A DNA stretch of 64,000 bases from the NCBI GenBank assembly GCA_963762075.1, contig CAVXJC010000002.1:372001-436000 (forward strand), in the 5' to 3' direction. Shown here piece after piece: positions 25,831 through 33,917 of the stretch (positions are counted from its first letter, which is position 1; the number at the start of each line of letters is the position of its first letter). The notes under the pieces are model-generated. The model ran no database searches. It was given only the letters and a program-made list of their open reading frames with translations, and was not told the DNA's origin. A program made the position numbers and the translations under genes. Source of the DNA: JAOUEA01 sp963762075 (GTDB taxonomy: Bacteria; Actinomycetota; UBA4738; HRBIN12).

Positions 25831-27375
25831 CTACTCCCACTCGATCGTGCCGGGAGGCTTGGACGTGATGTCGTAGGCGACCCGGTTCACGCCCGGCACC
25901 TCCCGGACGATGCGCGAAGCGATGCGGTCCAAAACCTCGTCGGGAAGTCTCGCCCAGTCGGCGGTCATCGCATCCTCACTCGTGACGGCCCGCACGATCA
26001 CCGGATTCTCGTACGTTCGGCCGTCCCCCATCACACCCACCGACGACACGCCGGCGAGCAACACGCAGAACGCCTGCCAGGTCTCGCGATCGAGTCCCGC
26101 CCGCTTGATCTCCTCGCGCACCACGGCGTCGGCGCTGCGCACCTTCGCCAGGTTTTCGGCGTTCACTTCGCCCACGATGCGCACCGCGAGCCCCGGTCCC
26201 GGGAACGGTTGGCGCTGCACGATCTCCTCCGGCAGGCCGAGCTCGGCGCCGACCGAGCGCACCTCGTCCTTGAAGAGGTCGCGCAGAGGTTCCACGAGCT
26301 CGAACGACATGTCATCGGGAAGCCCGCCCACGTTGTGATGGCTCTTGATGTTCGCGGCGGTCTTCGAACCCGACTCGATGACATCTGGATACAGCGTGCC
26401 CTGCACGAGGAAGCCTGCGTCGGCGTGCTCGCGCGCGACTTCCTCGAAGACACGGATGAACTCCTCACCGATCGTCTTCCGCTTCACCTCAGGGTCGGTG
26501 ACACCCACCAGGCGCGCGAGGAACCGGTCAGCCGCCTTCACGTGCACCAGCGGCACCTCGAAATGCCGAGCGAACGCTTCCTCGACCTGATCGGGCTCGC
26601 CCTCGCGGTTCAGCCCGTGATCGACGAAGACGCACGTGAGCTGATCGCCGATGGCGCGATGCACGAGCAACGCGGCCACCGCCGAGTCGACACCTCCGCT
26701 CAACGCGCACAGCACATGGGCCTCGCCCACCTGCGATCGGATGCGCGCAACCTGCTCGTCGATGATGTTCGTCGGCGTCCAGTCCGGAAGCAGGTCGCAC
26801 GCGTCGTAGAGGAACCGCTTCATCACGTCCTGACCGTGCACGGTGTGCGAAACCTCGGGGTGGAATTGCACGGCGTAGAACCCGCGCGATGGATCTTCCA
26901 TCGCGGCGATCGGGATCTGGTCGGTCGACCCGGTCACCCGGAACCCGTCGGGCTCGAGCGCCACCGCATCGCCGTGCGACATCCAGACCGTGTCCCGACC
27001 GCGGAAGTCCTGGAGCAACACGCCCGGGCCCCGCTCATCGAGCGACAAGGCCGTCGCGCCATATTCCCGCTGACCCGTCGCAGCGACCTCTCCGCCGAGC
27101 GTCTGCGCCATGAGTTGGTGCCCGTAGCAGATGCCGAGCACCGGCACGCCGAGCTCGAAGATCGCGGGGTCGAGCTGCGGTGCGCCTTCTGCGTACACCG
27201 ACGCCGGGCCGCCGCTCAAGATGATTCCCGCCGGCCGCCGGGGGCGAAGCGCTTCGGCGGTGGCGTCGTGCGCCACGATCTCGGAGTAGACGTGGGCCTC
27301 ACGCACCCGCCGCGCGATCAGCTGCGCGTACTGCGCCCCGAGATCGACGACCAGAACGGGGCGAGCCTCACTCAT
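25831..27375 (-). CDS. guaA: GMP synthase (glutamine-hydrolysing)
   Basis: 514 residues from the ATG at 27375; a GTG three codons earlier is an alternative. Converts XMP to GMP. The N-terminal class I glutaminase domain shows SGGPASVYAEGAP, the nucleophile Cys in GICYGHQ and the VQFHPEV segment. The ATP-pyrophosphatase domain has LSGGVDSAVAA near 225 and FVDHGLNREGE. The C-terminal dimerisation domain ends KPPGTIEWE, the canonical end. It lies 52 bp downstream of guaB3 on the same strand. Confidence 0.97.
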   Translation of the reverse strand: MSEARPVLVVDLGAQYAQLIARRVREAHVYSEIVAHDATAEALRPRRPAGIILSGGPASVYAEGAPQLDPAIFELGVPVLGICYGHQLMAQTLGGEVAATGQREYGATALSLDERGPGVLLQDFRGRDTVWMSHGDAVALEPDGFRVTGSTDQIPIAAMEDPSRGFYAVQFHPEVSHTVHGQDVMKRFLYDACDLLPDWTPTNIIDEQVARIRSQVGEAHVLCALSGGVDSAVAALLVHRAIGDQLTCVFVDHGLNREGEPDQVEEAFARHFEVPLVHVKAADRFLARLVGVTDPEVKRKTIGEEFIRVFEEVAREHADAGFLVQGTLYPDVIESGSKTAANIKSHHNVGGLPDDMSFELVEPLRDLFKDEVRSVGAELGLPEEIVQRQPFPGPGLAVRIVGEVNAENLAKVRSADAVVREEIKRAGLDRETWQAFCVLLAGVSSVGVMGDGRTYENPVIVRAVTSEDAMTADWARLPDEVLDRIASRIVREVPGVNRVAYDITSKPPGTIEWE

Positions 27376-27427
27376 GGCCGGCACGCTACCAGTCCCTCAC
27401 GACGCCACGGCCCTGTCGACTCGGGTG

Positions 27428-28588
27428 CTAGCGGCCCATGCCGAGTCGCTGTTGCGTCTGGTAGATCTTGCCCTCGGTCTTGATCGACGGGGCGATCACC
27501 AGCTCGGCCTTCTGGAACTCCTTGATCGTCTCGTAGCCGGTGGTGGCCATCGACGTCGCGAGCGCTCCGAACAGATTGAAGGTGCCGTCGTTCTCGTGCG
27601 CCGGGCCGGTGAGGATCTCCTCGATCGAGGCGAGCTGCTGTGTCTTCACCCGCGCGCCGCGTGGCAGCGTCGGGTGGAACGTCGCCATGCCCCAGTGGTA
27701 TCCGCGCCCCGGGGCCTCGTAGGCGCGCGTCAGCGGCGAACCGATCATCACGGCGTCGGCACCGCACGCGATCGCTTTGGCGATATCGCCCCCGGTACGC
27801 ATGCCGCCGTCGGCGATCACGTGGCAGTAGCGGCCGGTCTCGTGCTGATGCTCGCGGCGCGCGGCCGCAGCGTCCGCGATGGCGGTCGCCTGCGGCACAC
27901 CGACCCCCAAGACCCCACGGCTCGTGCACGCGTTGCCCGGTCCGACGCCGACGAGCACGCCCACCGCCCCCGTCCGCATCAGGTGCAGGGCGGTCGCGTA
28001 CGAGGCGCAGCCTCCCACGATCACGGGGATATCGAACGAGGGGATGAACTCTTTGAGGTTCAGCGGCTCTTGCTGGCTGGAGACGTGCTCGCCAGAGACG
28101 ACGGTGCCTTGGATCACCAGGATGTCGAGACCCGCGTCGAGCACGATCTTCGCGTAGCGCTCGACCCGCTGCGGCGTGATCGCCCCGCTCGACGTGACGC
28201 CGCCGGCCTTGATCTCCTCGATGCGGCGCCCGATCAGGTCTTCCTTGATCGGCTCGGCGTAGATCTCCTGCATGCGCCGCGTCGCCTTCTCGTCGAGCAG
28301 ACCTGCGATCTCCTCGTAGATCGGTTCGGGATCCTCGTACCGGGTCCACAGGCCCTCGAGGTTCAGGCACGCCAGCCCGCCGAGCCTGCCGATCGCGATC
28401 GCGGTCGTCGGCGAGACCGCCGCGTCCATCGCGCTCGCCATCATCGGAAGCGGGAACGTGTAGGCGTCGATCTCCCACTCGATGCTCACGTCCTCGGGGT
28501 CGCGCGTGCGACGCGACGGAACGATCGCGACCTCGTCGAACCCATACGCCCGCCTCGCCGTCTTGCCGATGCCGATCTCGAACTCCAT
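27428..28588 (-). CDS. guaB3: GuaB3-type IMP dehydrogenase family protein
   Basis: 386 residues from the ATG at 28588, which follows GGGAGAAGG. The (beta/alpha)8 barrel begins MEFEIGIGKTARRAYGFDEV; the loop GPGNACTSRGVLGVGVPQ holds the family catalytic Cys. CBS domains present in GuaB are absent, as in GuaB3. Actinobacteria usually carry guaB2 and guaB3 separately; this is the short paralogue, whose exact reaction (IMP dehydrogenase versus GMP-reductase-like) differs among reports. It is cotranscribed with guaA. Confidence 0.92.
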   Translation of the reverse strand: MEFEIGIGKTARRAYGFDEVAIVPSRRTRDPEDVSIEWEIDAYTFPLPMMASAMDAAVSPTTAIAIGRLGGLACLNLEGLWTRYEDPEPIYEEIAGLLDEKATRRMQEIYAEPIKEDLIGRRIEEIKAGGVTSSGAITPQRVERYAKIVLDAGLDILVIQGTVVSGEHVSSQQEPLNLKEFIPSFDIPVIVGGCASYATALHLMRTGAVGVLVGVGPGNACTSRGVLGVGVPQATAIADAAAARREHQHETGRYCHVIADGGMRTGGDIAKAIACGADAVMIGSPLTRAYEAPGRGYHWGMATFHPTLPRGARVKTQQLASIEEILTGPAHENDGTFNLFGALATSMATTGYETIKEFQKAELVIAPSIKTEGKIYQTQQRLGMGR

Positions 28589-28628
28589 GCCTTCTCCCAC
28601 CCCTGCCTCGGCCCGGAAAACGCAGAAC

Positions 28629-28650
28629 GCCCATCGGCTCCCCGATGGGC
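28629..28650 (-). terminator. Hairpin downstream of the GMC oxidoreductase gene
   Basis: A perfect 9-bp stem (GCCCATCGG / CCGATGGGC) with a 4-base loop. On the minus strand it is followed by GTTCTGCGTTTT, a moderately T-rich tail. It lies 36 bp after the GMC stop and 41 bp before the guaB3 start, so it probably ends the upstream transcript. An attenuator role for guaB3 is possible but no leader signature is visible. Confidence 0.6.
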
Positions 28651-28685
28651 GTCACTTCCTACATGGCAGCAGGGTAACAGACGAC

Positions 28686-30191
28686 CTATGACGCTCCGGT
28701 GAGTCCTGCGACGATCCGTTCCGCGACGACCACGGTGGGAAGATTGGTCGTGGCCCGTGGGACAGCGGGCATGACCGAGGCGTCGGCGACCATCAGACCG
28801 TCGACGCCGAGCACGTGCCCGGAAGCGTCGGTGACAGCGCCCATCGCGCACGTGCCGACCGGGTGCCAGTAGTGGATCACGCCCGCACGCGCGGCCTCGC
28901 GCAGATCGTGACGGGCGGGAGCGGCCGGCCCCGGCTCCAGCTCGCGATCGAGCATGGACGCGAACGGCTCCGTCGAGGCGAACGTGCGTGCCAGCTCGAT
29001 ACCGTCGAGCAGAGCTTCCACATCGTGACCGTCTGGGTCGCTCAGATAGGCGTGGTCGAGCCTCGGCGCGGCCTCCGGGTCGAGACCGCCGAGGCTGAGT
29101 GTCCCACGACTGCGAGGTGTGAGCAGTGCGACGAAGACGCCGAGCCGGCCGTCGAGCGAGATCTCGGGGAACACGTGCAGGTCGAACGGTTCCCCGCAGG
29201 CCTGCGCCCGACCGCTCTCACCCTTGGCGAACCCCTGCTCGTCGGGCACGGTGCGCCCGGTCTCCTCGAACGCTGCCGTGCGCCGCAGCAGCTCGTCGCT
29301 CGGGGCGAAGAACAGCTCGAAACTCGGCTGATCGTGCAGGTTGCCGCCGACCGGCAGATCCTCGATCACCTCGATGCCGAGGTCGCGGAGCTCGGTGGCG
29401 GGACCCATGCCGCTGCGCAGCAGGATCGCCGGCGATCCGTACGTGCCTGCCGCCACGATCACGAGGTCGGCCCGGGCCTCGAACGCGCCCTGGGGGCCAA
29501 GCGCCCTCACACCGACGACGCCGCCCTTCTCGACGAGCACCCGATCGACGAGCGTGTCGCCTTCGATGACGAGCTCCGGGCGGGATCTCACAGGGTCGAG
29601 GTAGGCGAACGCGGCATTCCACCTGATGCCGCCGGGGCTGTTCGAAGGCTCCGCGCACACCGCGGCAACACCGTCGAGCGACTCCAGGTCGTCGAGCTCC
29701 GGCAGGCTCATCGCGATGCCCGACTCGATGAACGCGCCATGGAAGGGCGCGATCTCGTCGTCGGCGAACCGCCGCACGCGCAAGCGCGACGACGCCTCGT
29801 CGAACAGCGGCAGCAGATCGTCTGCCGCCCATCGCTCGAGTCCGAGTGCGGCCCAGGCGTCGTAGTCGGCGCGATGGCCCCACGACACGGTGCATCCGTT
29901 GTGGGCGGAGCTTCCGCCGATCACGCGAGCTCGCTCGTAGTTGAGCGAGCGACCCGGGAGCTCGTCGCCCGACGTATAGCCCCAGTCGTGCGTGAAGGGA
30001 AGGGTCCGCGCATCGAGCAGCTCCGCCGGCCAACGGCCTTCACCGTACCCACCGTGATCGGGGCCGGCCTCGAGCAGCAACACACCGCGGCCGGCCTCGA
30101 CGAGTCGCCCGGCCACAACGCATCCCGCTGTGCCCCCGCCGCAGACGATCGCGTCGTACGTGTCAGTGCTCCTTGACGACGGTGCCGGCAT
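28686..30191 (-). CDS. GMC-family FAD-dependent oxidoreductase
   Basis: 501 residues. The N-terminal Rossmann motif DAIVCGGGTAGCVVAGRL binds FAD; RVIGGSSAHNG is the first GMC signature and GTYGSPAILLRSGMGP the second. The C-terminal HYWHPVGTCAMG holds the catalytic His and PRATTNLPTVVVAERI closes the FAD domain. GMC enzymes oxidise alcohols such as choline, cholesterol or polyols; the substrate is unknown. ATG at 30191 overlaps the 3' end of cysC by 29 bp, so the two are translationally linked. No export signal. Confidence 0.88.
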   Translation of the reverse strand: MPAPSSRSTDTYDAIVCGGGTAGCVVAGRLVEAGRGVLLLEAGPDHGGYGEGRWPAELLDARTLPFTHDWGYTSGDELPGRSLNYERARVIGGSSAHNGCTVSWGHRADYDAWAALGLERWAADDLLPLFDEASSRLRVRRFADDEIAPFHGAFIESGIAMSLPELDDLESLDGVAAVCAEPSNSPGGIRWNAAFAYLDPVRSRPELVIEGDTLVDRVLVEKGGVVGVRALGPQGAFEARADLVIVAAGTYGSPAILLRSGMGPATELRDLGIEVIEDLPVGGNLHDQPSFELFFAPSDELLRRTAAFEETGRTVPDEQGFAKGESGRAQACGEPFDLHVFPEISLDGRLGVFVALLTPRSRGTLSLGGLDPEAAPRLDHAYLSDPDGHDVEALLDGIELARTFASTEPFASMLDRELEPGPAAPARHDLREAARAGVIHYWHPVGTCAMGAVTDASGHVLGVDGLMVADASVMPAVPRATTNLPTVVVAERIVAGLTGAS

Positions 30192-30798
30192 CGCTGACCC
30201 GCAGGTCGGTCATGCCCGAGTGGGCGCGGTCTCCCGTCACCAGCACCGCGTCGTCGTCGATGCGACCGAGCTCTTTCAGCTTGGTCAACACGAACTGCAG
30301 CGACTCCTCAGGGCTCTGCGACAGCGTGTCGACCAAGATCTCCGGGTTCTCGGGCACCTCGTACGGAGCGTTGGGGTCGACGCCTGTGAAATCGGCGATC
30401 TCGCCGGCGAGCGCCTTCTTGTAGAGCCCTTTGGGATCGCGATGAGCGGCGATCTCATCGACCGTCGCGTGCACGTAGATCTCGACGAACTCACCGATCA
30501 AGTCGCGGCATGCGTCGCGAGTCTCCTTGTAGGGGCTGATCGGACAGCAGATCGTCGCGACGCCGTTGCGGGTCAGCAGGTTCGCAACGAAGCCGATGCG
30601 CATGATGTTCGTGTCGCGGTCTTCCTTCGAGAAGCCGAGGCCCTTCGAGAGGTTCTTGCGCACTTCGTCGCCGTCGAGGATCTCGGTCTTGAGGTCGCGA
30701 GCCCGTAGCTCGTGGAACAGCATCTCGGCGATCGTCGACTTGCCCGAGCCAGAGAGCCCGGTGAACCAGGCGGTGAAACCATGGTGTTCTATGCTCAA
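30163..30798 (-). CDS. cysC: Adenylylsulfate kinase
   Basis: 211 residues from a TTG at 30798 whose bases overlap the preceding stop (TTGA). P-loop GLSGSGKST near residues 14-22, LDGDEVRKNLSKGLGFSKEDR and ISPYKETRD are standard APS-kinase motifs, so phosphorylation of adenylyl sulfate to PAPS is expected. There is no ATP sulfurylase, reductase or sulfotransferase nearby. Instead it sits between a phosphodiesterase-type enzyme and a GMC oxidoreductase. About 35 extra residues at the C-terminus (after EELQFVL-type helix) end DAGTVVKEH. Either it makes PAPS for a distant sulfotransferase or it acts on another phosphoryl acceptor. Confidence 0.85.
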   Translation of the reverse strand: MSIEHHGFTAWFTGLSGSGKSTIAEMLFHELRARDLKTEILDGDEVRKNLSKGLGFSKEDRDTNIMRIGFVANLLTRNGVATICCPISPYKETRDACRDLIGEFVEIYVHATVDEIAAHRDPKGLYKKALAGEIADFTGVDPNAPYEVPENPEILVDTLSQSPEESLQFVLTKLKELGRIDDDAVLVTGDRAHSGMTDLRVSDAGTVVKEH

Positions 30799-32193
30799 TT
30801 CAGGAAGCTCCTTCCGGCAGCGTCGGCCGGCGCCTCGATGTCGTAGAGGGACAGGACCGATGGACCCACGTCGACCAGGTTCATACCATCGACGCGGCCC
30901 AGTCGCTTGGCCAGGCATGTTGACCATGGAGAAGAACGCGGTGCGGTCGTGGTTGGCGCCGTCGGCACCGGTATCGTTCTCGAACGTGTAGACGCTTGGA
31001 TTGCCCACGGCGCCAACCGATCGCCAGTCGAGGTCCCCGAAGTAGACGATCAGGTCGGGGGCTACACCGCGCACCTCGGGGTAGACGTCTTGTGGCTTGT
31101 GCACCTTGGTGCCCATGAGCGAGCCATCGGGCCCTGGGAGCGCTTCGAGCTTCGTGACGATCTCGTTACGCAGCGCCTCGTAGCCGCTCGGGTTCGACGA
31201 TGCCGCTCGGCTCACGGCCCTTGACGTTGAGGAAGCAGCGCCCGTAGTAGCCGCCGTCCCCCCATGCGACCGTGCGATTCCAGTCGACATCGGCATCGGC
31301 GATCGGCGTGATCTCGGTGAGTCGATCCTTGAGCACAAGGTACCCCTCGCGGATCAGCCAGTCGTTGAAGCAGACCCCGCCCATCATCGGACGAGCCCCA
31401 TGATCGCTCATCGCGATCGTGATCACGTCCTCGGGCAAGACCTCGAGGATCGTGCCGATCTCTTTGTCGAGATATCGGTAGTAGTCATGAAACACCGACT
31501 CGTACTTGTTGCCAGGCTCATACAGCGGATGCCGAGGATCGTAGAACTGCCAGAAGCAGTGGTGCAGCCGGTCGAGGCCCATCTCGACCATCATGAAGAA
31601 GTCCCACGGCTTGGTCTTGATCAACCGCCGCGCAACCTGGAACCGTCGCTCGGTCATCTTGAAGATCTGATCCATCACGAAATCGGGGCCTTGCTGGCGG
31701 AAGTTCGGGATGTCGAAGATGTACTCGTTCTCGCCCAGCTCGTCCGAGATCTCCGTCTCGAGGTCCGCCGGGAACGCGTACCGCTCGGCGCTCGGCGGCG
31801 TAAGGAAGCACGCTACCCGCCAGCCCGGGAAGTCCTTGGAGGCGGAAAGCCGGGGGGCACGCCGATCAGCAGCGAACGCTTGCCGACACCACCGAGGGCG
31901 TCCCAGACCGCCGGCTCCTTCACGCTCAGCGATGTCGCGATCTGCAGCCCGTCGTAGCTCGTGTCCTTGCGATTTCGGAAGCCGTAGATTCCTAGCTGCC
32001 CCGGCGTCTTGCCGGTCATCGCGCAAGCCCACGCGGGCACGGTGATCGGCGGAGTGATGCTCGCGAGGTCACCGTACATGCCGTTGGCGAAGATCTTCCG
32101 GAGGTTCGGTACCTCCTCGGCGAGATCCTCGAAGAGAAGTTGGGGGGCGCCACAGTCTAGGCCGATGATCGCGACCCTTGGTCCTTGCTGCAT
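30795..32193 (-). CDS. Type I phosphodiesterase/alkaline-phosphatase-superfamily enzyme, about three frameshifts
   Basis: About 465 residues when rejoined. The N-terminus VAIIGLDCGAPQLLF and TVPAWACAMTGKTPG hold the metal Asp and the nucleophile Thr/Ser region of nucleotide-pyrophosphatase-like enzymes. The core VEMGLDRLHHCFW and MSDHGARPMMGG carry the Asp-His metal ligands; HKPQDVYPEVRGVAPDL and NHDRTAFFSM follow. The frame shifts near 31850, 31200 and 30918, each within well-kept sequence, and the last part ends PADAAGRSFLN at 30795. It is coupled to cysC by a TTGA overlap. Such enzymes often pair with APS kinases in unexplained clusters. The substrate may be a nucleotide-linked or phosphonate compound. 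Confidence 0.8.
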
Positions 32194-32321
32194 GCGAAAT
32201 CCTCTCGTGTACTGGCAACGACGCGGCAGATTGCTGAGCAGGCACGCGCGACGCAGAGTGCCTCAGCGCTGCGCGTATCATACCAACCGGTCGAACCCCC
32301 CATACAACTGAGGGAAGGCTC

Positions 32322-32720
32322 GTGAAGCTTCTGCGACGGTTGCTGAAGGCACAGGCCGGCCTGTGGGTTCTCTGGAGCCTCGTCGTCGGGGTGTTCCCTC
32401 GATGGGTGCTTGAGAGCGTCTTCGGCCAGCCTGTGCTCGACGACTACGTATGGTTGCGGGCATCTGCAGTGATGGGTCTGGTCCTCGCCTTGCTCATGGT
32501 GCTCGTGGCGCAGAGGATCGAAGAGCTCTGGTGGTGGTCGTGGGCCTTCGCGTTGCTGGAGGCTGGTACTGCAACAGTGTTCGCGATCAACGCCTTGTTC
32601 GGCGCGCCGGAGGGCGCGCCGGCGTGGCCGTTCTGGATGCTCGCTGCGCTCAACGGCGTGCTGGGCGCCGGGCTGCTCGTCGGCATGGGCCTCGGGGGCC
32701 AGGAGAAGCCGCTCGTCTGA
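32322..32720 (+). CDS. Small integral membrane protein, four helices
   Basis: 132 residues from a GTG at 32322. Four hydrophobic segments: residues 12-28, 46-64, 70-93 and 103-122, with a conserved-looking WWWSWAFALLEAG stretch in the third. No family is recognised. It diverges from the phosphodiesterase gene across 128 bp (32194-32321) and converges with the amino-acid dehydrogenase, 13 bp between stops. The C-terminus GGQEKPLV is polar. Confidence 0.7.
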   Translation: MKLLRRLLKAQAGLWVLWSLVVGVFPRWVLESVFGQPVLDDYVWLRASAVMGLVLALLMVLVAQRIEELWWWSWAFALLEAGTATVFAINALFGAPEGAPAWPFWMLAALNGVLGAGLLVGMGLGGQEKPLV

Positions 32721-32733
32721 GACTCTCGACCGT

Positions 32734-33789
32734 TCAGCCCGCGGCGGCGATCCGATCCGTGGCCAACCTGTCAGCGGCCGCCGCAGGCGTGACATCGTCG
32801 CGATCGGCCTGTTCGAAGATCTCGCTGAGCGTCCGGCCGATGCCTTCGAGTCTCGCAGCGATCTGCGAGTCATCGAGGGCCAGCCGTTCGTAACCGGCCA
32901 GGTGGATGACCCCGCCGGCATTGATCACGTAATCGGGTGCATAGAGGATGCCGCGATCGCGCAGCCGTTCGGCGTCCCACGACGTGGCGAGCTGATTGTT
33001 CGCGGCGCCGGCGACGACCTTGCATCGCAGCAGCGGGATCGATTCGGCCGAGAGCAGTCCTCCGGTCGCGCACGGCGAGAACACATCGCACTCGGAGTCG
33101 AACACGTGATGAGCGGCCGTCGAAGAAGCGCCGAGCCGTTGCGCAACGTGCGTCGCACGTTGGGCATCGAGGTCGGCCAGCACCAGCCGGGCACCGGCAT
33201 CACGAAGCAGCTCCGCCAGTCGGGTGCCCACGGCTCCCACCCCCTGCACGAGCACACTTCGTTCGGAGAGATCACCGTCCGAGAAGGCCTGACGAACGCT
33301 CGCTCGGATCCCGTGGAACACACCGAGGGCGGTCGCCCCCGCCGCGCTTCCTGAGCCTCCGCACGCGACCGAGCGTCCGAGCACGTGATCGGTGCGTTCG
33401 CCGACGATGTCGAGATCGGCTTCGCCGGTGTTCATGTCGGCCGCCGTCACATAGGTGCCGCCCATCGATTCGACAAGATCTCCGTACCGCACCAACAGAT
33501 CACGGCGGTCGGAGGAACCCGGTGCAGGCACCGTGGGGACAGCGATCACCGCCTTCCCGCCGCCGAAGTCGAGTCCCGCCGCGGCTTGTTTCATCGTCAT
33601 GGCCTGGGAGAGCCGCAAGACATCGGCGAGGGCATCACCTGGCGATGGATAAGCCTGCAGGCGGGTGCCGCCCATCGCGGGACCGAGCACGGTGGAATGC
33701 ACCCCGATCAGCATCCACGAGCTCGACGGACCATCGAACCGGATGACGACCTGCTCGCCGTCCCATCTCCGGATCAGGTGCTCGAACAT
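32734..33789 (-). CDS. Leucine/valine/phenylalanine dehydrogenase family protein
   Basis: 351 residues from the ATG at 33789. NAD+-dependent oxidative deamination of a branched or aromatic amino acid is expected. Signatures: GPAMGGTRLQAYPS, the catalytic Lys in GLDFGGGKAVI near 90, VTAADMNTGEADLDIV holding the conserved Asp, and the Rossmann GVGAVGTRLAE. C-terminal NQLATSWDAERL and DYVINAGGVIH are also family features. The substrate cannot be fixed. It stands alone between convergent and terminator-bounded neighbours. Confidence 0.88.
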   Translation of the reverse strand: MFEHLIRRWDGEQVVIRFDGPSSSWMLIGVHSTVLGPAMGGTRLQAYPSPGDALADVLRLSQAMTMKQAAAGLDFGGGKAVIAVPTVPAPGSSDRRDLLVRYGDLVESMGGTYVTAADMNTGEADLDIVGERTDHVLGRSVACGGSGSAAGATALGVFHGIRASVRQAFSDGDLSERSVLVQGVGAVGTRLAELLRDAGARLVLADLDAQRATHVAQRLGASSTAAHHVFDSECDVFSPCATGGLLSAESIPLLRCKVVAGAANNQLATSWDAERLRDRGILYAPDYVINAGGVIHLAGYERLALDDSQIAARLEGIGRTLSEIFEQADRDDVTPAAAADRLATDRIAAAG

Positions 33790-33851
33790 GGCGTCGAGTC
33801 TAGGCCCGACCGTGGGCCTCGCGCGAGCCAGTGGCGCGCCGGGACATGCGC

Positions 33852-33880
33852 GTGGGGCGGGCCATCGAGGCCCGCCCCAC
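33852..33880 (-). terminator. Strong GC hairpin downstream of groEL
   Basis: A perfect 12-bp stem (GTGGGGCGGGCC / GGCCCGCCCCAC) with a 5-base loop, 38 bp after the groEL stop. No T-run follows on the minus strand. Its length and G+C make a factor-assisted or structural terminator likely, and it may also shield the mRNA 3' end. Confidence 0.6.
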
Positions 33881-33917
33881 GGGGCGCATCGCAGGGATCT
33901 CGCTTCAGAGATCCGTG

